A stretch of 64,000 bases of DNA from Bacteriovoracaceae bacterium (GTDB lineage Bacteria; Bdellovibrionota; Bacteriovoracia; Bacteriovoracales; Bacteriovoracaceae), in NCBI GenBank assembly GCA_021737405.1, contig JAIPEG010000002.1, positions 124,001-188,000 on the forward strand. The letters run 5' to 3'. Shown here in pieces: positions 34,586 through 42,561 of this stretch (position 1 is the stretch's first letter; the number at the start of each line of letters is the position of its first letter). The translations under genes were made by a program, and so were the position numbers. Below the pieces are notes generated by a model. It was not told where the DNA came from and did no database searches. It saw only the letters and a list, made by a program, of their open reading frames with translations.

Positions 34586-35310
34586 TGAAGTTAAATATAA
34601 ACAAACTTAGATTAAAACAAGAAATAGATAGAAGTGAAATTCTAAATTGGGGAGTTTTCTTTTTTCTATTATTGGGTTTTTTTTATGAGGCAGTTAGGGA
34701 GTCCAGTTGGTTTTCCCTTGTATTCGCAATACTTATTTCCTCCGCCTATTTTTATCTATTATCTCGATTGCTAAAAAGGCTTTACTATTCTTTTTGGTCA
34801 TTTTTAGGACTCCTAGCATTATTTTTAATGTTTAAAGTTTTCTCTCAACCCCTTTTTTCAATGAGTCTTGTCGCCTACTTTACCGCTTTATTTTTACTGG
34901 GATTGCAGGCTTATTCTTTATGGACGCCAATACTTTATCCAATAGTGAGTTGGTGGGAATATGACTTTAGGTATAGAGATGATTTAAAAATCAATGTATT
35001 GGTTAATGATGATAAATCTGAAGGGCGTCTAACCGACATCAGGCGAGGTGCAGGTTGCGTTGCTTCTTTTAGAGACTTTAAGCTTGGAGAATTTCTAACG
35101 ATTGAACCCTTTGATGATCTTGTTAATATGAAATTTAGAGTAGAGATAATGTCTAAACGAAAATATAGCGTTGGCCGTCCATTTAATTATGGAGTGCGCT
35201 TTATTTTAGATGAAACCGAAGATGCTAACGTATTTGCTAGCTTCGTTAAGTTTTGGAAAAGTGAAAGACGGTTAAAACAAAAGAAGAAATTCAAAAATGA
35301 GCCCTCTTAA
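34585..35310 (+). CDS. Membrane protein with degenerate PilZ-like domain
   Basis: A 241-residue protein with N-terminal membrane helices (about four between residues 20 and 125) and a C-terminal cytoplasmic domain (about 128-225) that resembles PilZ, the c-di-GMP receptor fold. Arg/Asp-rich RYRDDLKINVLV is followed by LTDIRRGAGCVAS, where PilZ has D-x-S-x-x-G. The serine is not kept, so ligand binding is uncertain. The GTG start has no ribosome site but follows a -10 box. It overlaps tadA by 14 bases. Confidence 0.6.
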   Translation: MKLNINKLRLKQEIDRSEILNWGVFFFLLLGFFYEAVRESSWFSLVFAILISSAYFYLLSRLLKRLYYSFWSFLGLLALFLMFKVFSQPLFSMSLVAYFTALFLLGLQAYSLWTPILYPIVSWWEYDFRYRDDLKINVLVNDDKSEGRLTDIRRGAGCVASFRDFKLGEFLTIEPFDDLVNMKFRVEIMSKRKYSVGRPFNYGVRFILDETEDANVFASFVKFWKSERRLKQKKKFKNEPS

Positions 35311-35788
35311 ATTTCAAGATTTAGAGTGGGCCATGGGTGAGGCCCTTCATGAAGCGGAAGAAGCAGGTCGTAGAGACGAGGTTCCTATTGGGGCATGTAT
35401 TTTGGACTCACAAGGAAAGATTCTGGCTTCTGCAGGAAATAATAAAGAATCAACAAAAAATCCAACAGGCCATGCTGAAATATTAGTCCTTAATAAGGCC
35501 GCCCAACTGATTGGTGATTGGCGCTTAAATTCCTGTACCCTTGTTGTGACTCTAGAACCATGCTTGATGTGTATGGGTGCTCTATGGCAATCAAGAATTG
35601 GAAATCTTGTTTTTGGTGCCTATGACCCCAAAGGTGGAGCCCTCTCTCTTAATTATAATGTCCATAAAGACCAAAGGTTAAACCATGCCTTTTCAGTAAT
35701 TGGGGGTATGCGCCATTATGAATGCTCTAATATACTGAGCCAGTTCTTCAAGCAGAAGCGTGGCAAATACAGTTATAAGAACTCATAA
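35297..35788 (+). CDS. tadA: tRNA-specific adenosine deaminase
   Basis: Zinc enzyme of 163 residues that converts A34 to inosine in the tRNA-Arg(ACG) anticodon so that CGU, CGC and CGA are read. It has the HAEI motif (catalytic Glu and zinc His) and PCLMCMGA (zinc Cys pair), together with EVPIGACIL and the family's GNNKE segment. Normal length. It begins within the preceding gene. The substrate tRNA gene is close upstream. A related cytidine/guanine deaminase is less likely given the sequence. Confidence 0.93.
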   Translation: MSPLKFQDLEWAMGEALHEAEEAGRRDEVPIGACILDSQGKILASAGNNKESTKNPTGHAEILVLNKAAQLIGDWRLNSCTLVVTLEPCLMCMGALWQSRIGNLVFGAYDPKGGALSLNYNVHKDQRLNHAFSVIGGMRHYECSNILSQFFKQKRGKYSYKNS

Positions 35789-35838
35789 TATTAGACACCA
35801 AAAGAGCCCTGTGTTAAAAATTTATTTCTTAAATATGC

Positions 35839-35926
35839 GGAGGATTGGCCGAGTGGTCTAAGGCGCACGCTTGGAAAGCGTGTAAGGGGCAACCCTTCGA
35901 GAGTTCGAATCTCTTGTCCTCCGCCA
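35839..35926 (+). tRNA. tRNA-Ser (anticodon GGA)
   Basis: 88 bases, acceptor stem GGAGGAT / GTCCTCC, anticodon loop TTGGAAA giving GGA, long variable arm (TAAGGGGCAACCCTTC), T arm GAGTTCGAATCTC and encoded CCA. It is the third serine isoacceptor in the window. Confidence 0.97.
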
Positions 35927-36011
35927 TTTAAAATCCCCGACTTCTCTAGGCAACTACTCCAAATGTTTGAAATTGGATTAAGATCGTCTTGTATCGTGAC
36001 GATAAGTCCTC

Positions 36012-36518
36012 ATGAAAATTTATTCAAAACTGCTACCCTTGTTTTTTATAGCTGCGGCGATTTCGTCCTGTGTACCGGAAATTATGGACCCCGAGGCTGG
36101 TGGGGCGATTTGCCCAATGGTAGGTCAAACAGACACTCTTATCGTAAAAATGGTTTCAGATGAGTCCCTGCCAAAAGAGGTGGCCATAGAGTTGACCAAT
36201 TCCAATATCTTGGCAGAGGAAAGTTGTGTAAGTGGCTTCGAGTCAAACTTATCTATTTCTGAGGATAGAAAGATCGTGATCGCAAATTTCAATTTAGCTT
36301 ATGATGAAGGCGATTTTTACTTTCTTCCAGGGTCAGGCATTCCACAGGAAGACTATGCTGATTTTAGAATTTATAAGCTTGAAAATTGTACGAGTGAAAA
36401 AGAACTATTTTATGAAAAGACCAATGTTGCCATAACCTGGCTTAGGAGTAGTAAGTACGCACCAGGTTGTAAAAATGAAAGTTACCATGGTGCGTCTGAG
36501 TTCAAGTACAGGCCATAA
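36012..36518 (+). CDS. Small lipoprotein of unknown function
   Basis: A 168-residue protein with a lipoprotein signal peptide (MKIYSKLLPLFFIAAAISSC, lipobox ISSC with Cys20 as the lipidated residue). The mature part has four more cysteines (CPMVG, EESCVSG, ENCTSE, APGCKNE) and a beta-rich look, so two disulfides are plausible in the periplasm. No family recognised. The ribosome site is weak. It stands alone between tRNA-Ser and the SRP RNA. Confidence 0.75.
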   Translation: MKIYSKLLPLFFIAAAISSCVPEIMDPEAGGAICPMVGQTDTLIVKMVSDESLPKEVAIELTNSNILAEESCVSGFESNLSISEDRKIVIANFNLAYDEGDFYFLPGSGIPQEDYADFRIYKLENCTSEKELFYEKTNVAITWLRSSKYAPGCKNESYHGASEFKYRP

Positions 36519-36558
36519 AATTTGACAGTGAACTCCCCTATCACCTATATTTTGCAGC

Positions 36559-36657
36559 GGTAGTCAGACCCCAGCAATCGTTTTCTGGGTGAACTCCGCC
36601 AGGTCCGGAAGGAAGCAACGGCAGCCAAAGAGGCGATGTGTTGAAGGTCTGGCTGCC
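36559..36657 (+). ncRNA. ffs: Signal recognition particle RNA (4.5S type)
   Basis: The conserved Ffh-binding core is present: AGGTCCGGAAGGAAGCAAC with the GGAA tetraloop and asymmetric internal loop. The ends pair as GGTAGTCAGACC with GGTCTGGCTGCC over 12 base pairs with two G-U wobbles, which sets the approximate limits. Position directly before dnaX is common in bacteria. Exact 5' and 3' ends may differ by several bases. Confidence 0.93.
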
Positions 36658-36747
36658 ACCCAAAAACTTTGCCAACCCCCATTATTCATCGGTAGTATAA
36701 GCCCTTAATGTTCTTAAGTTTTATTATGAAAAAGATGGGTTTATAAC

Positions 36748-38463
36748 GTGGCGTATCAGGTTTTGTCGCGCAAGTGGCGTCCAAAGAAATTTCAAGATGT
36801 AGTTGGTCAGGAGCATGTTACTCGCTCTTTCCAAAACACAATTTTGAAAGACCGTCTAGGCCACGCCTATGTCCTAACGGGAACAAGAGGAATTGGTAAA
36901 ACTTCAGTTGCAAGAATTTTTGCAAAAAGTCTTCGGTGCTTAAATCGCGAAGAAGATGCCAATCCATGTAATCGTTGTGAAGGCTGTAAAGAATTCGAGA
37001 CCGGCAGTTCCATGAATGTATTGGAAATTGATGGTGCCTCAAATAATAGTGTCGATGATATTCGTGAACTCGTTAATAATGTTCAAACACTTCCAACGTT
37101 TGGAAAATATAAAGTTTATATAATTGATGAAGTTCATATGCTTACGACAAATGCTTTTAATGCTTTGTTGAAAACGCTAGAAGAGCCACCCTCTCATACC
37201 GTATTTTTGTTAGCTACGACCGAGCCTCATAAACTTTTAGATACAGTATTATCGAGATGTATTCGTTTTGATTTTAGAAATGCTTCAGCCGAAACGTTGT
37301 CAGCTCATATAAAAGACGTCGCCGAAAAAGAAGGGATTAAGTTTCAAGACGAGAAGCTAATCGATATCCTGGCAAACCAAGGTAACGGCTCTTTTAGAGA
37401 TACGCTCTCTTTAATGGACCAGGTGTTAAGTTTTTCAGATGGGGAAATGATAACTGAAGAAATTATGTCGATTGCACTAGGACTGGCTAAAATTTCATCC
37501 ATTAAAAACCTATGCGAACACTTGATTCTCGGTGATTCGAATCGTTGCTCTGAAGCTTTTAAAACAATGCTCTATGAAAATGTAAGTATAGAAAATATCA
37601 CTCACGGAGTGCTAGATTTTCTTTATGAGTTAATTACAGAGATCGATAATCTAAAAGTACTAAATTTAACAAATGAAACGCTTAAATATATTGAAGCCTC
37701 AACGATAGATGAGATGTTTTGGATCTATGAGTCGTTGTCAAAAGACTTTTCATGGGCACTAAATTCTCAAGTTCCAGAAAAAACTATTAATATCATTTTT
37801 CAAAAACATGCCAGGCGTTCTCAGATACTACAGGGAACAGGCTTATCCATCGGCGAACAGTCAGAACCAAAAAAAAAAGTAGTGACGACAAATGAATTGA
37901 GCGTCGATGAAATTGTCCCAGCTCAAGAAAGCAAAACAATTATAAAAGAACCACTAGTTGAAAATGAACCAGTCGTCTTTAAGGCTGAGGTAGTCAAAAA
38001 TACTGAGGACTTGGAAGAAAAACAAGATCGTGGATTAGAAAAGACCTGGAACAACTTTGAACAGTTTCTAAAAATGGAGATACCGGCCATCTATGCAGAA
38101 CTTGAACAAGGAAATGCATTGGGAGAATTATCTCTAGATAGCGACATGGCCATAATGAAGTATGGTTTTTCTGGGGAAGCTAAGCTTTTTTATGAACACC
38201 TCGTAACTGGTGAAGGTAAGGAAAAAATTGAGTCATTGATGAAGATCTTCTTTGAAGTAAGTGGGGCTCAGGTTAACTTAGCGTTTCTAGATGATGAAAA
38301 AGTAGAAGAGGAGAAGTTTTTATCGAAATCCGACATTAGAGAAAACGAAAGACAAAGAAGTTTAGTAGAGAAAGAAAATAGATTAAGAACTCACCCTGTT
38401 ATACAAGAAGCAGAAAAATTATTTGGTAAACCTATAGATAGAATAAAAGTAAAAGAGGAGTAA
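36748..38463 (+). CDS. dnaX: DNA polymerase III subunits gamma/tau
   Basis: Clamp-loader ATPase, 571 residues as tau. Domains I-III (about 1-373): Walker A GTRGIGKTS (45-53), zinc cysteines CNRCEGC preceded by CLNREEDANPC, Walker B IIDEVHML, sensor 1 ATTEPHKLLDTVLSRC. Domains IV-V follow and are charged and variable. GTG start. At 37869-37878 a run of ten A falls exactly at residue 374-377, the end of domain III. A -1 slip would add five codons before TGA and a +1 slip would meet TAG at once, so a gamma form of about 380 residues is expected. Confidence 0.96.
   Translation: MAYQVLSRKWRPKKFQDVVGQEHVTRSFQNTILKDRLGHAYVLTGTRGIGKTSVARIFAKSLRCLNREEDANPCNRCEGCKEFETGSSMNVLEIDGASNNSVDDIRELVNNVQTLPTFGKYKVYIIDEVHMLTTNAFNALLKTLEEPPSHTVFLLATTEPHKLLDTVLSRCIRFDFRNASAETLSAHIKDVAEKEGIKFQDEKLIDILANQGNGSFRDTLSLMDQVLSFSDGEMITEEIMSIALGLAKISSIKNLCEHLILGDSNRCSEAFKTMLYENVSIENITHGVLDFLYELITEIDNLKVLNLTNETLKYIEASTIDEMFWIYESLSKDFSWALNSQVPEKTINIIFQKHARRSQILQGTGLSIGEQSEPKKKVVTTNELSVDEIVPAQESKTIIKEPLVENEPVVFKAEVVKNTEDLEEKQDRGLEKTWNNFEQFLKMEIPAIYAELEQGNALGELSLDSDMAIMKYGFSGEAKLFYEHLVTGEGKEKIESLMKIFFEVSGAQVNLAFLDDEKVEEEKFLSKSDIRENERQRSLVEKENRLRTHPVIQEAEKLFGKPIDRIKVKEE
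37869..37878 (+). promoter_or_regulatory. A10 slippage site in dnaX (candidate gamma-subunit signal)
   Basis: Ten consecutive A bases read as CCA-AAA-AAA-AAA-GTA. After one extra A (or a -1 ribosome shift) the frame reads AGT-AGT-GAC-GAC-AAA-TGA. After one missing A it reads AAG-TAG. Long A runs cause transcriptional or ribosomal slippage in other dnaX genes. No clear stimulatory hairpin was seen next to it. Confidence 0.6.
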
Positions 38464-38465
38464 TT

Positions 38466-38780
38466 ATGGCGAAGAATATGAATGCTCTAATGAAGCAAGC
38501 CCAACAAATGCAACAAAAGATGGCAACGTTACAAAAAGAATTAGAGTCGCGCGAGCTTGAGACATCAAGTGGCGGTGGAATGATAAAGATTAAAATAAAT
38601 GGCAAACAGGAAATAATATCAATATCAATAAACCCAGAGTGTGTGGATCCAAGCGATGTTGAAACTCTTGAAGAATTAGTTCTTACAAGTGTTAATCAGG
38701 CAGTTAAAGAGTCACAAGAAATGGTCAACAAGGCGATGTCGAAAGTTACAGGCGGCTTGAGTATACCAGGGCTATTTTAG
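38466..38780 (+). CDS. ybaB: YbaB/EbfC-family nucleoid-associated protein
   Basis: DNA-binding dimer of 104 residues whose gene almost always lies between dnaX and recR, as here. The N-terminal helix is Gln/Met rich (MKQAQQMQQKMATLQKEL) and is followed by SSGGGMIKIKINGKQEI and ISINPE typical of the family. Three bases separate it from dnaX. Confidence 0.95.
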   Translation: MAKNMNALMKQAQQMQQKMATLQKELESRELETSSGGGMIKIKINGKQEIISISINPECVDPSDVETLEELVLTSVNQAVKESQEMVNKAMSKVTGGLSIPGLF

Positions 38781-38787
38781 GACATTG

Positions 38788-39384
38788 ATGGAATTACCAG
38801 AATCACTAAAATTTGCCGTTTCTCAAATGACAAAGATTCCAGGCGTTGGAGAAAAAACTGCTTTAAGACAAATCCTAACGATATGTCGTTGGGACAGAGA
38901 GCAGTTAAATGCTCTTGGCAGAAGTCTTATAAATCTTGGTGAGTTAAACTGTTGTGTTGATTGTGGTTTCTATACGGATGAGACTCGTTGCCAGGTCTGT
39001 CAGGATGACTCAAGAAGAGATCAGGGATCAATTTGTGTAGTTGAAACGATTTCTGATTTTATTGCGATAGAAAATAGTAATACTTTTAAAGGAACCTACC
39101 ATATATTGGGGGGCGTTTTAAACCCTCTTTTAGGAGTGGGCCCTGATGAGTTAAGAATTCCGGAATTAGCAAAAAGAATAATGAATGAAAGTAAAACAGA
39201 AGTGATACTGGCCGTGAACCCTTCTGTTGAGGGTGATGCAACTTGCTCGTATATCAACCAAGAGATTCCAGATACTGTAAAGGTAGAGAGAATCGGATTT
39301 GGAATACCGATGGGTGGTAATTTGGAGTATTTAGATTCTTTGACTATCTCTAAGGCGCTAGAAAACCGTAAGAGGCTTGATTAA
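38788..39384 (+). CDS. recR: Recombination mediator RecR
   Basis: RecFOR pathway protein of 198 residues that helps load RecA at gaps. An N-terminal helix-hairpin-helix (IPGVGEKTALRQ) is followed by the zinc finger CCVDCGFYTDETRCQVC and a Toprim domain (ICVVETISDFIAIENS, GTYHILGG). The ATG at 38788 is preferred over the TTG at 38785 because AGGA is five bases from it. The end overlaps the TTG that the ORF track gives for the next gene. Confidence 0.97.
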   Translation: MELPESLKFAVSQMTKIPGVGEKTALRQILTICRWDREQLNALGRSLINLGELNCCVDCGFYTDETRCQVCQDDSRRDQGSICVVETISDFIAIENSNTFKGTYHILGGVLNPLLGVGPDELRIPELAKRIMNESKTEVILAVNPSVEGDATCSYINQEIPDTVKVERIGFGIPMGGNLEYLDSLTISKALENRKRLD

Positions 39385-39385
39385 T

Positions 39386-39877
39386 ATGTCGATTTTGAAA
39401 AAACTTGAAAACCATTTCAATAACTTTAATGGCAAGGAAGTTTTAAAAGAAACAACGATCCTTGCTTTATCACACGATGGTCGGGTTTTTGGTCAACTTG
39501 GAAAAATTAAAAGCGACAAAGATATTCAATCTTTGGGAGCGCTATTAGTTGGAATGTGGCAAGCGTCTGAGGCCGTAGGTGAGTTTCTTTCCGGAAATGA
39601 TGAAAAGGATCTTATTCTTAGTTTTCAAAGTAGCGATAAGGGATTTTTTCTTTTAAGGCCCACTGAGAAAAATAAAGAAGTTTTTTGGGGAATCCTTTTT
39701 GAAAGTGAAGTAAATCCAGGAAAGATTAAATTATATGCCAAAAAAGTAAGAGAGTTTTTTGATAAGATTAAAATTATAGAATCAAAAGATATGGAAAATA
39801 TCCAAGACGGCGATTTTTTATTTAAAAATATTACAGAGGATGAAGTAGATAAGCTTTTTTCCTTTGCGGGGTTATAA
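39386..39877 (+). CDS. mglB: Roadblock/LC7 protein, MglB-like
   Basis: A 163-residue protein with the Roadblock/LC7 layout: TILALSHDGRVFGQLGKIKS, a long helix (GALLVGMWQASEAVGEFLSG) and a C-terminal helix (GKIKLYAKKVREFFDKI). Family members form dimers that act as GTPase-activating partners of MglA. It is placed directly before mglA with a one-base gap, which supports the MglB call, although sequence identity to Myxococcus MglB appears low. ATG at 39386 chosen because AGAGG is spaced ten bases upstream and the alternative TTG at 39377 is too close. Confidence 0.82.
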   Translation: MSILKKLENHFNNFNGKEVLKETTILALSHDGRVFGQLGKIKSDKDIQSLGALLVGMWQASEAVGEFLSGNDEKDLILSFQSSDKGFFLLRPTEKNKEVFWGILFESEVNPGKIKLYAKKVREFFDKIKIIESKDMENIQDGDFLFKNITEDEVDKLFSFAGL

Positions 39878-39878
39878 G

Positions 39879-40469
39879 ATGTCATTCGTTAATCACAATA
39901 AAAAAGAAGTTAACTGTAAGATTGTTTATTATGGTCCGGGCCTGGGAGGTAAAACTACCAATATTCAACACGTCTATAAAAAGACCTCCGGAGATAATAA
40001 AGGAAATATCATCAAGTTAAACACAGAGAATGAACGAACTCTTTTTTTCGATTTTCTCCCACTCGAACTTGGTGAAATTAGAGGATATAAAACAAGATTT
40101 CATCTTTACACCGTACCTGGACAAGTATTTTATGAGGCAAGTCGTAAGCTAATACTAAGAGCAGTAGATGGATTAATATTTGTGGCCGACTCACAATTAG
40201 AAAAAATGGATGCTAATCTAGAAAGTCTTGATGGCCTAGAAAAAAACCTAATAGAACAAGGCTATGATATAGAAAAAGTACCCTTGGTCTTTCAATGGAA
40301 TAAACGAGACCTACCAAATGTAACGTCTCATGAAGATTTAGAGGCCAAGCTTAACAAGTGGGGGGCACCTTCTTTTGGAGCTTCTGCTGTGAGTGGAGAA
40401 GGCGTGTTTGAGACGCTCAAGGAAGTTTCAAAACTAGTCTTGATGAATTTAAAGGGTGGATTATCTTAG
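39879..40469 (+). CDS. mglA: MglA, Ras-like polarity GTPase
   Basis: Small GTPase of 196 residues controlling front-rear polarity and gliding or pili function in related bacteria; in Bdellovibrio it affects prey entry. P-loop GPGLGGKTT (residues 19-27), effector region with TENERTLFFDFLPL, switch 2 TVPGQVFYEAS (Gln in the usual place) and NKRD for guanine specificity. The sequence is close to Myxococcus MglA along its whole length. GGGG seven bases upstream of ATG 39879 sets the start. Its last nine bases overlap the convergent hydrolase gene. Confidence 0.96.
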   Translation: MSFVNHNKKEVNCKIVYYGPGLGGKTTNIQHVYKKTSGDNKGNIIKLNTENERTLFFDFLPLELGEIRGYKTRFHLYTVPGQVFYEASRKLILRAVDGLIFVADSQLEKMDANLESLDGLEKNLIEQGYDIEKVPLVFQWNKRDLPNVTSHEDLEAKLNKWGAPSFGASAVSGEGVFETLKEVSKLVLMNLKGGLS

Positions 40470-41669
40470 AAGACCTAGGTAATTAAGAAAGACAATATGC
40501 GCTTCAATTAAAGCTTCTTGTACATAGTCAGAACTTCTTGTGCCAATGAGGTGATGTCCTTTTAAAATCCCTAAATTTATACCTTGAAAATAATCGGGAT
40601 ATAAAGCCCTTTCGGCATCGACAATACCATCATTAATGGATTGAGATTGAAAGAATAGCTTTGTTAGAACCATCCAGATATGACTTTCATACCAATTAGA
40701 TTCTAGAGCTAGGGCCGTATAAAACATATTACGGGGAAGAAAGGAAAAGTTTTCTTGAAACCATGATTCTTGGAATTCACTGCTAAGACTTTTTTGGAAA
40801 TCTTTAAAGAAAACATCAAAGTGGTTATCAAGTACTTTGTAGAGCGAACTTTTTTCAAAGGCGTGTATTTTATTGATGAGTTGTAAAACTTTGTGATTGA
40901 CTCGTTCACTCCCTAGAATCGGACTCGCTACTGTTGAAAGTCCACAAATATGTTCTCTAAAGTCTTGTCCATGCTCTTTTAGAAAATGAAGTGTATCAAC
41001 GCCACCTTTTGAAAAGGAAAAGAACCAAACAGGCGAATTGTTTTGTAGAAGTTTCTCAATATGCTTTTTAATCATAAGAGAGTTTTCTGCAGTATCCTTA
41101 ATTCCCGATGTGGGGCAATAATCAAAGTTAATATCATATGTATCTTTGATATACTTTGCTCCCCTTTCAAAAGCCGGAGTAGTGAAGATTTCATTTAAAA
41201 TACCGGAAACTAAAAGTACGGAGCTTTCAATTTTAGGAACATGAGATATTTTCTTATAAGTCGAATCTTGATGAGATATCTCAAAATCATAAAATATCGT
41301 TTTAAAAATCTCGTTATAGGTTGCTCTTTTGTAGCTGATAGACTTTTTCTCTCTAACTCGAGAAAGAATATATTGAGATTGTTCCGATCTTAAAAAGTTT
41401 ACCTTGTCAGAATAAGTAGGCTCAAATGGTCTTACTAGTCGAAAAGCAGACTTTGCCAACCAGGTTGAACTATTAAATAAACTTCGCGAAAGCTTTGCGT
41501 ATTGTTTTAGAGAGGGTTCATTTGAAAACTTTGACCATTGAAATTTAATATCTTCGATTGATGTACAAGCGGCATTTTCAAAAACCTGAAAACGCTTCTT
41601 TTTTCGATTAAGAAAGTCTTTAAGATTTGTTTTTTTGCTCAAATTATAATCACCGTATGCTATACTCAT
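40461..41669 (-). CDS. Putative alpha/beta hydrolase
   Basis: A 402-residue protein without a clear signal peptide. The centre has a nucleophile-elbow-like SFSKGGVDTL (Ser followed by KGG) after a strand, and the C-terminal part has NDGIVDAE and GHHLIGTRS, which could give the Asp and His of a catalytic triad. The first 140 residues are helical and unlike common lipases. The substrate is unknown. The ATG at 41669 has AGG five bases upstream. It is transcribed towards mglA, from a 43-base gap shared with the divergent mtnP gene. Confidence 0.65.
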   Translation of the reverse strand: MSIAYGDYNLSKKTNLKDFLNRKKKRFQVFENAACTSIEDIKFQWSKFSNEPSLKQYAKLSRSLFNSSTWLAKSAFRLVRPFEPTYSDKVNFLRSEQSQYILSRVREKKSISYKRATYNEIFKTIFYDFEISHQDSTYKKISHVPKIESSVLLVSGILNEIFTTPAFERGAKYIKDTYDINFDYCPTSGIKDTAENSLMIKKHIEKLLQNNSPVWFFSFSKGGVDTLHFLKEHGQDFREHICGLSTVASPILGSERVNHKVLQLINKIHAFEKSSLYKVLDNHFDVFFKDFQKSLSSEFQESWFQENFSFLPRNMFYTALALESNWYESHIWMVLTKLFFQSQSINDGIVDAERALYPDYFQGINLGILKGHHLIGTRSSDYVQEALIEAHIVFLNYLGLLR

Positions 41670-41712
41670 AAACGCCTGGTGTTAACATTTATTATAGAAG
41701 GTTGAGAATAGC

Positions 41713-42561
41713 ATGGGAAATGGCAAGATTGGAATAATTGGTGGCAGTGGAGTCTATAATATTGAGGGAATTGAGCTCATTAATGAGCATGCTGTGGAAA
41801 CTCCCTTCGGAGAAACCAGTTCTCCTGTAATAGAGGCGCGTCTTGCGGGTACAGAATTCTATTTTATACCGAGGCATGGTAAAACTCACCATCTCTTACC
41901 AAGCGAAGTAAACTATAGAGCAAATATTTTTGCCCTTAAAAGTCTCGGTGTTGATTACATAATTTCAATATCAGCAGTTGGTAGTTTAAAAGAAGAGCTT
42001 CCTCCAAATACTCTCGTACTTGTGGATCAGTTTATCGACTGGACTAAAGGAAAGAGAGAGCGCTCTTTCTTTGGAAACGGTTTAATCGGCCATGTTAGTT
42101 GCGCTGACCCGATAGAGAAAAATCTACAAAGGTTATTGGCCGAATCATGTAAAAAGTGTGAGTTACCACACGCAATTAACGGCACTTATATTTGCATAGA
42201 GGGTCCACAGTTTTCTACGAGAGCGGAATCACAATTGTATAAAAGTTTCGGTGCATCTGTTATTGGTATGACCAATGTTCCTGAGTCATATTTGGCCAAA
42301 GAGGCCGGCATCGCCTATGCAACCGTGGCGATGGTGACAGACTTTGACGCCTGGAAAGATGAGCACTGTACTGTTGATGAGATTATGGCCGTAATGAAGA
42401 TAAATAATCAAAATGCCCAGAAATTATTATTAGATGCCCTTCCCCGCTTAAGGGAAAATAAATTTGATTTTGATAAACAAAATAGTATTGGTGTCATGAC
42501 GCCCAAGTCTAGCTGGAGTGCTGAACACAATAAATTATTAAAAACACTACTGAGTGAATAG
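41713..42561 (+). CDS. mtnP: S-methyl-5'-thioadenosine phosphorylase
   Basis: Phosphorolyses 5'-methylthioadenosine to adenine and methylthioribose-1-phosphate for salvage, 282 residues. Nucleoside phosphorylase type II motifs: GIIGGSGVY, RHGKTHHLLPSEVNYRAN, SAVGSL, and GMTNVPESYLAKEAGI with TDFDAW; TDFDAW near the base pocket favours MTAP over purine nucleoside phosphorylase. It is unusual as the first gene before rsmH, where mraZ normally sits. Its stop is followed immediately by the rsmH ATG. Confidence 0.9.
   Translation: MGNGKIGIIGGSGVYNIEGIELINEHAVETPFGETSSPVIEARLAGTEFYFIPRHGKTHHLLPSEVNYRANIFALKSLGVDYIISISAVGSLKEELPPNTLVLVDQFIDWTKGKRERSFFGNGLIGHVSCADPIEKNLQRLLAESCKKCELPHAINGTYICIEGPQFSTRAESQLYKSFGASVIGMTNVPESYLAKEAGIAYATVAMVTDFDAWKDEHCTVDEIMAVMKINNQNAQKLLLDALPRLRENKFDFDKQNSIGVMTPKSSWSAEHNKLLKTLLSE

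Noticed and set aside
34313-35956. 12-base repeat TCTAGGCAACTA at 34313 and 35945
   Set aside because: Many shared 12-mers are expected by chance in 64 kb; no wider similarity surrounds the two copies.
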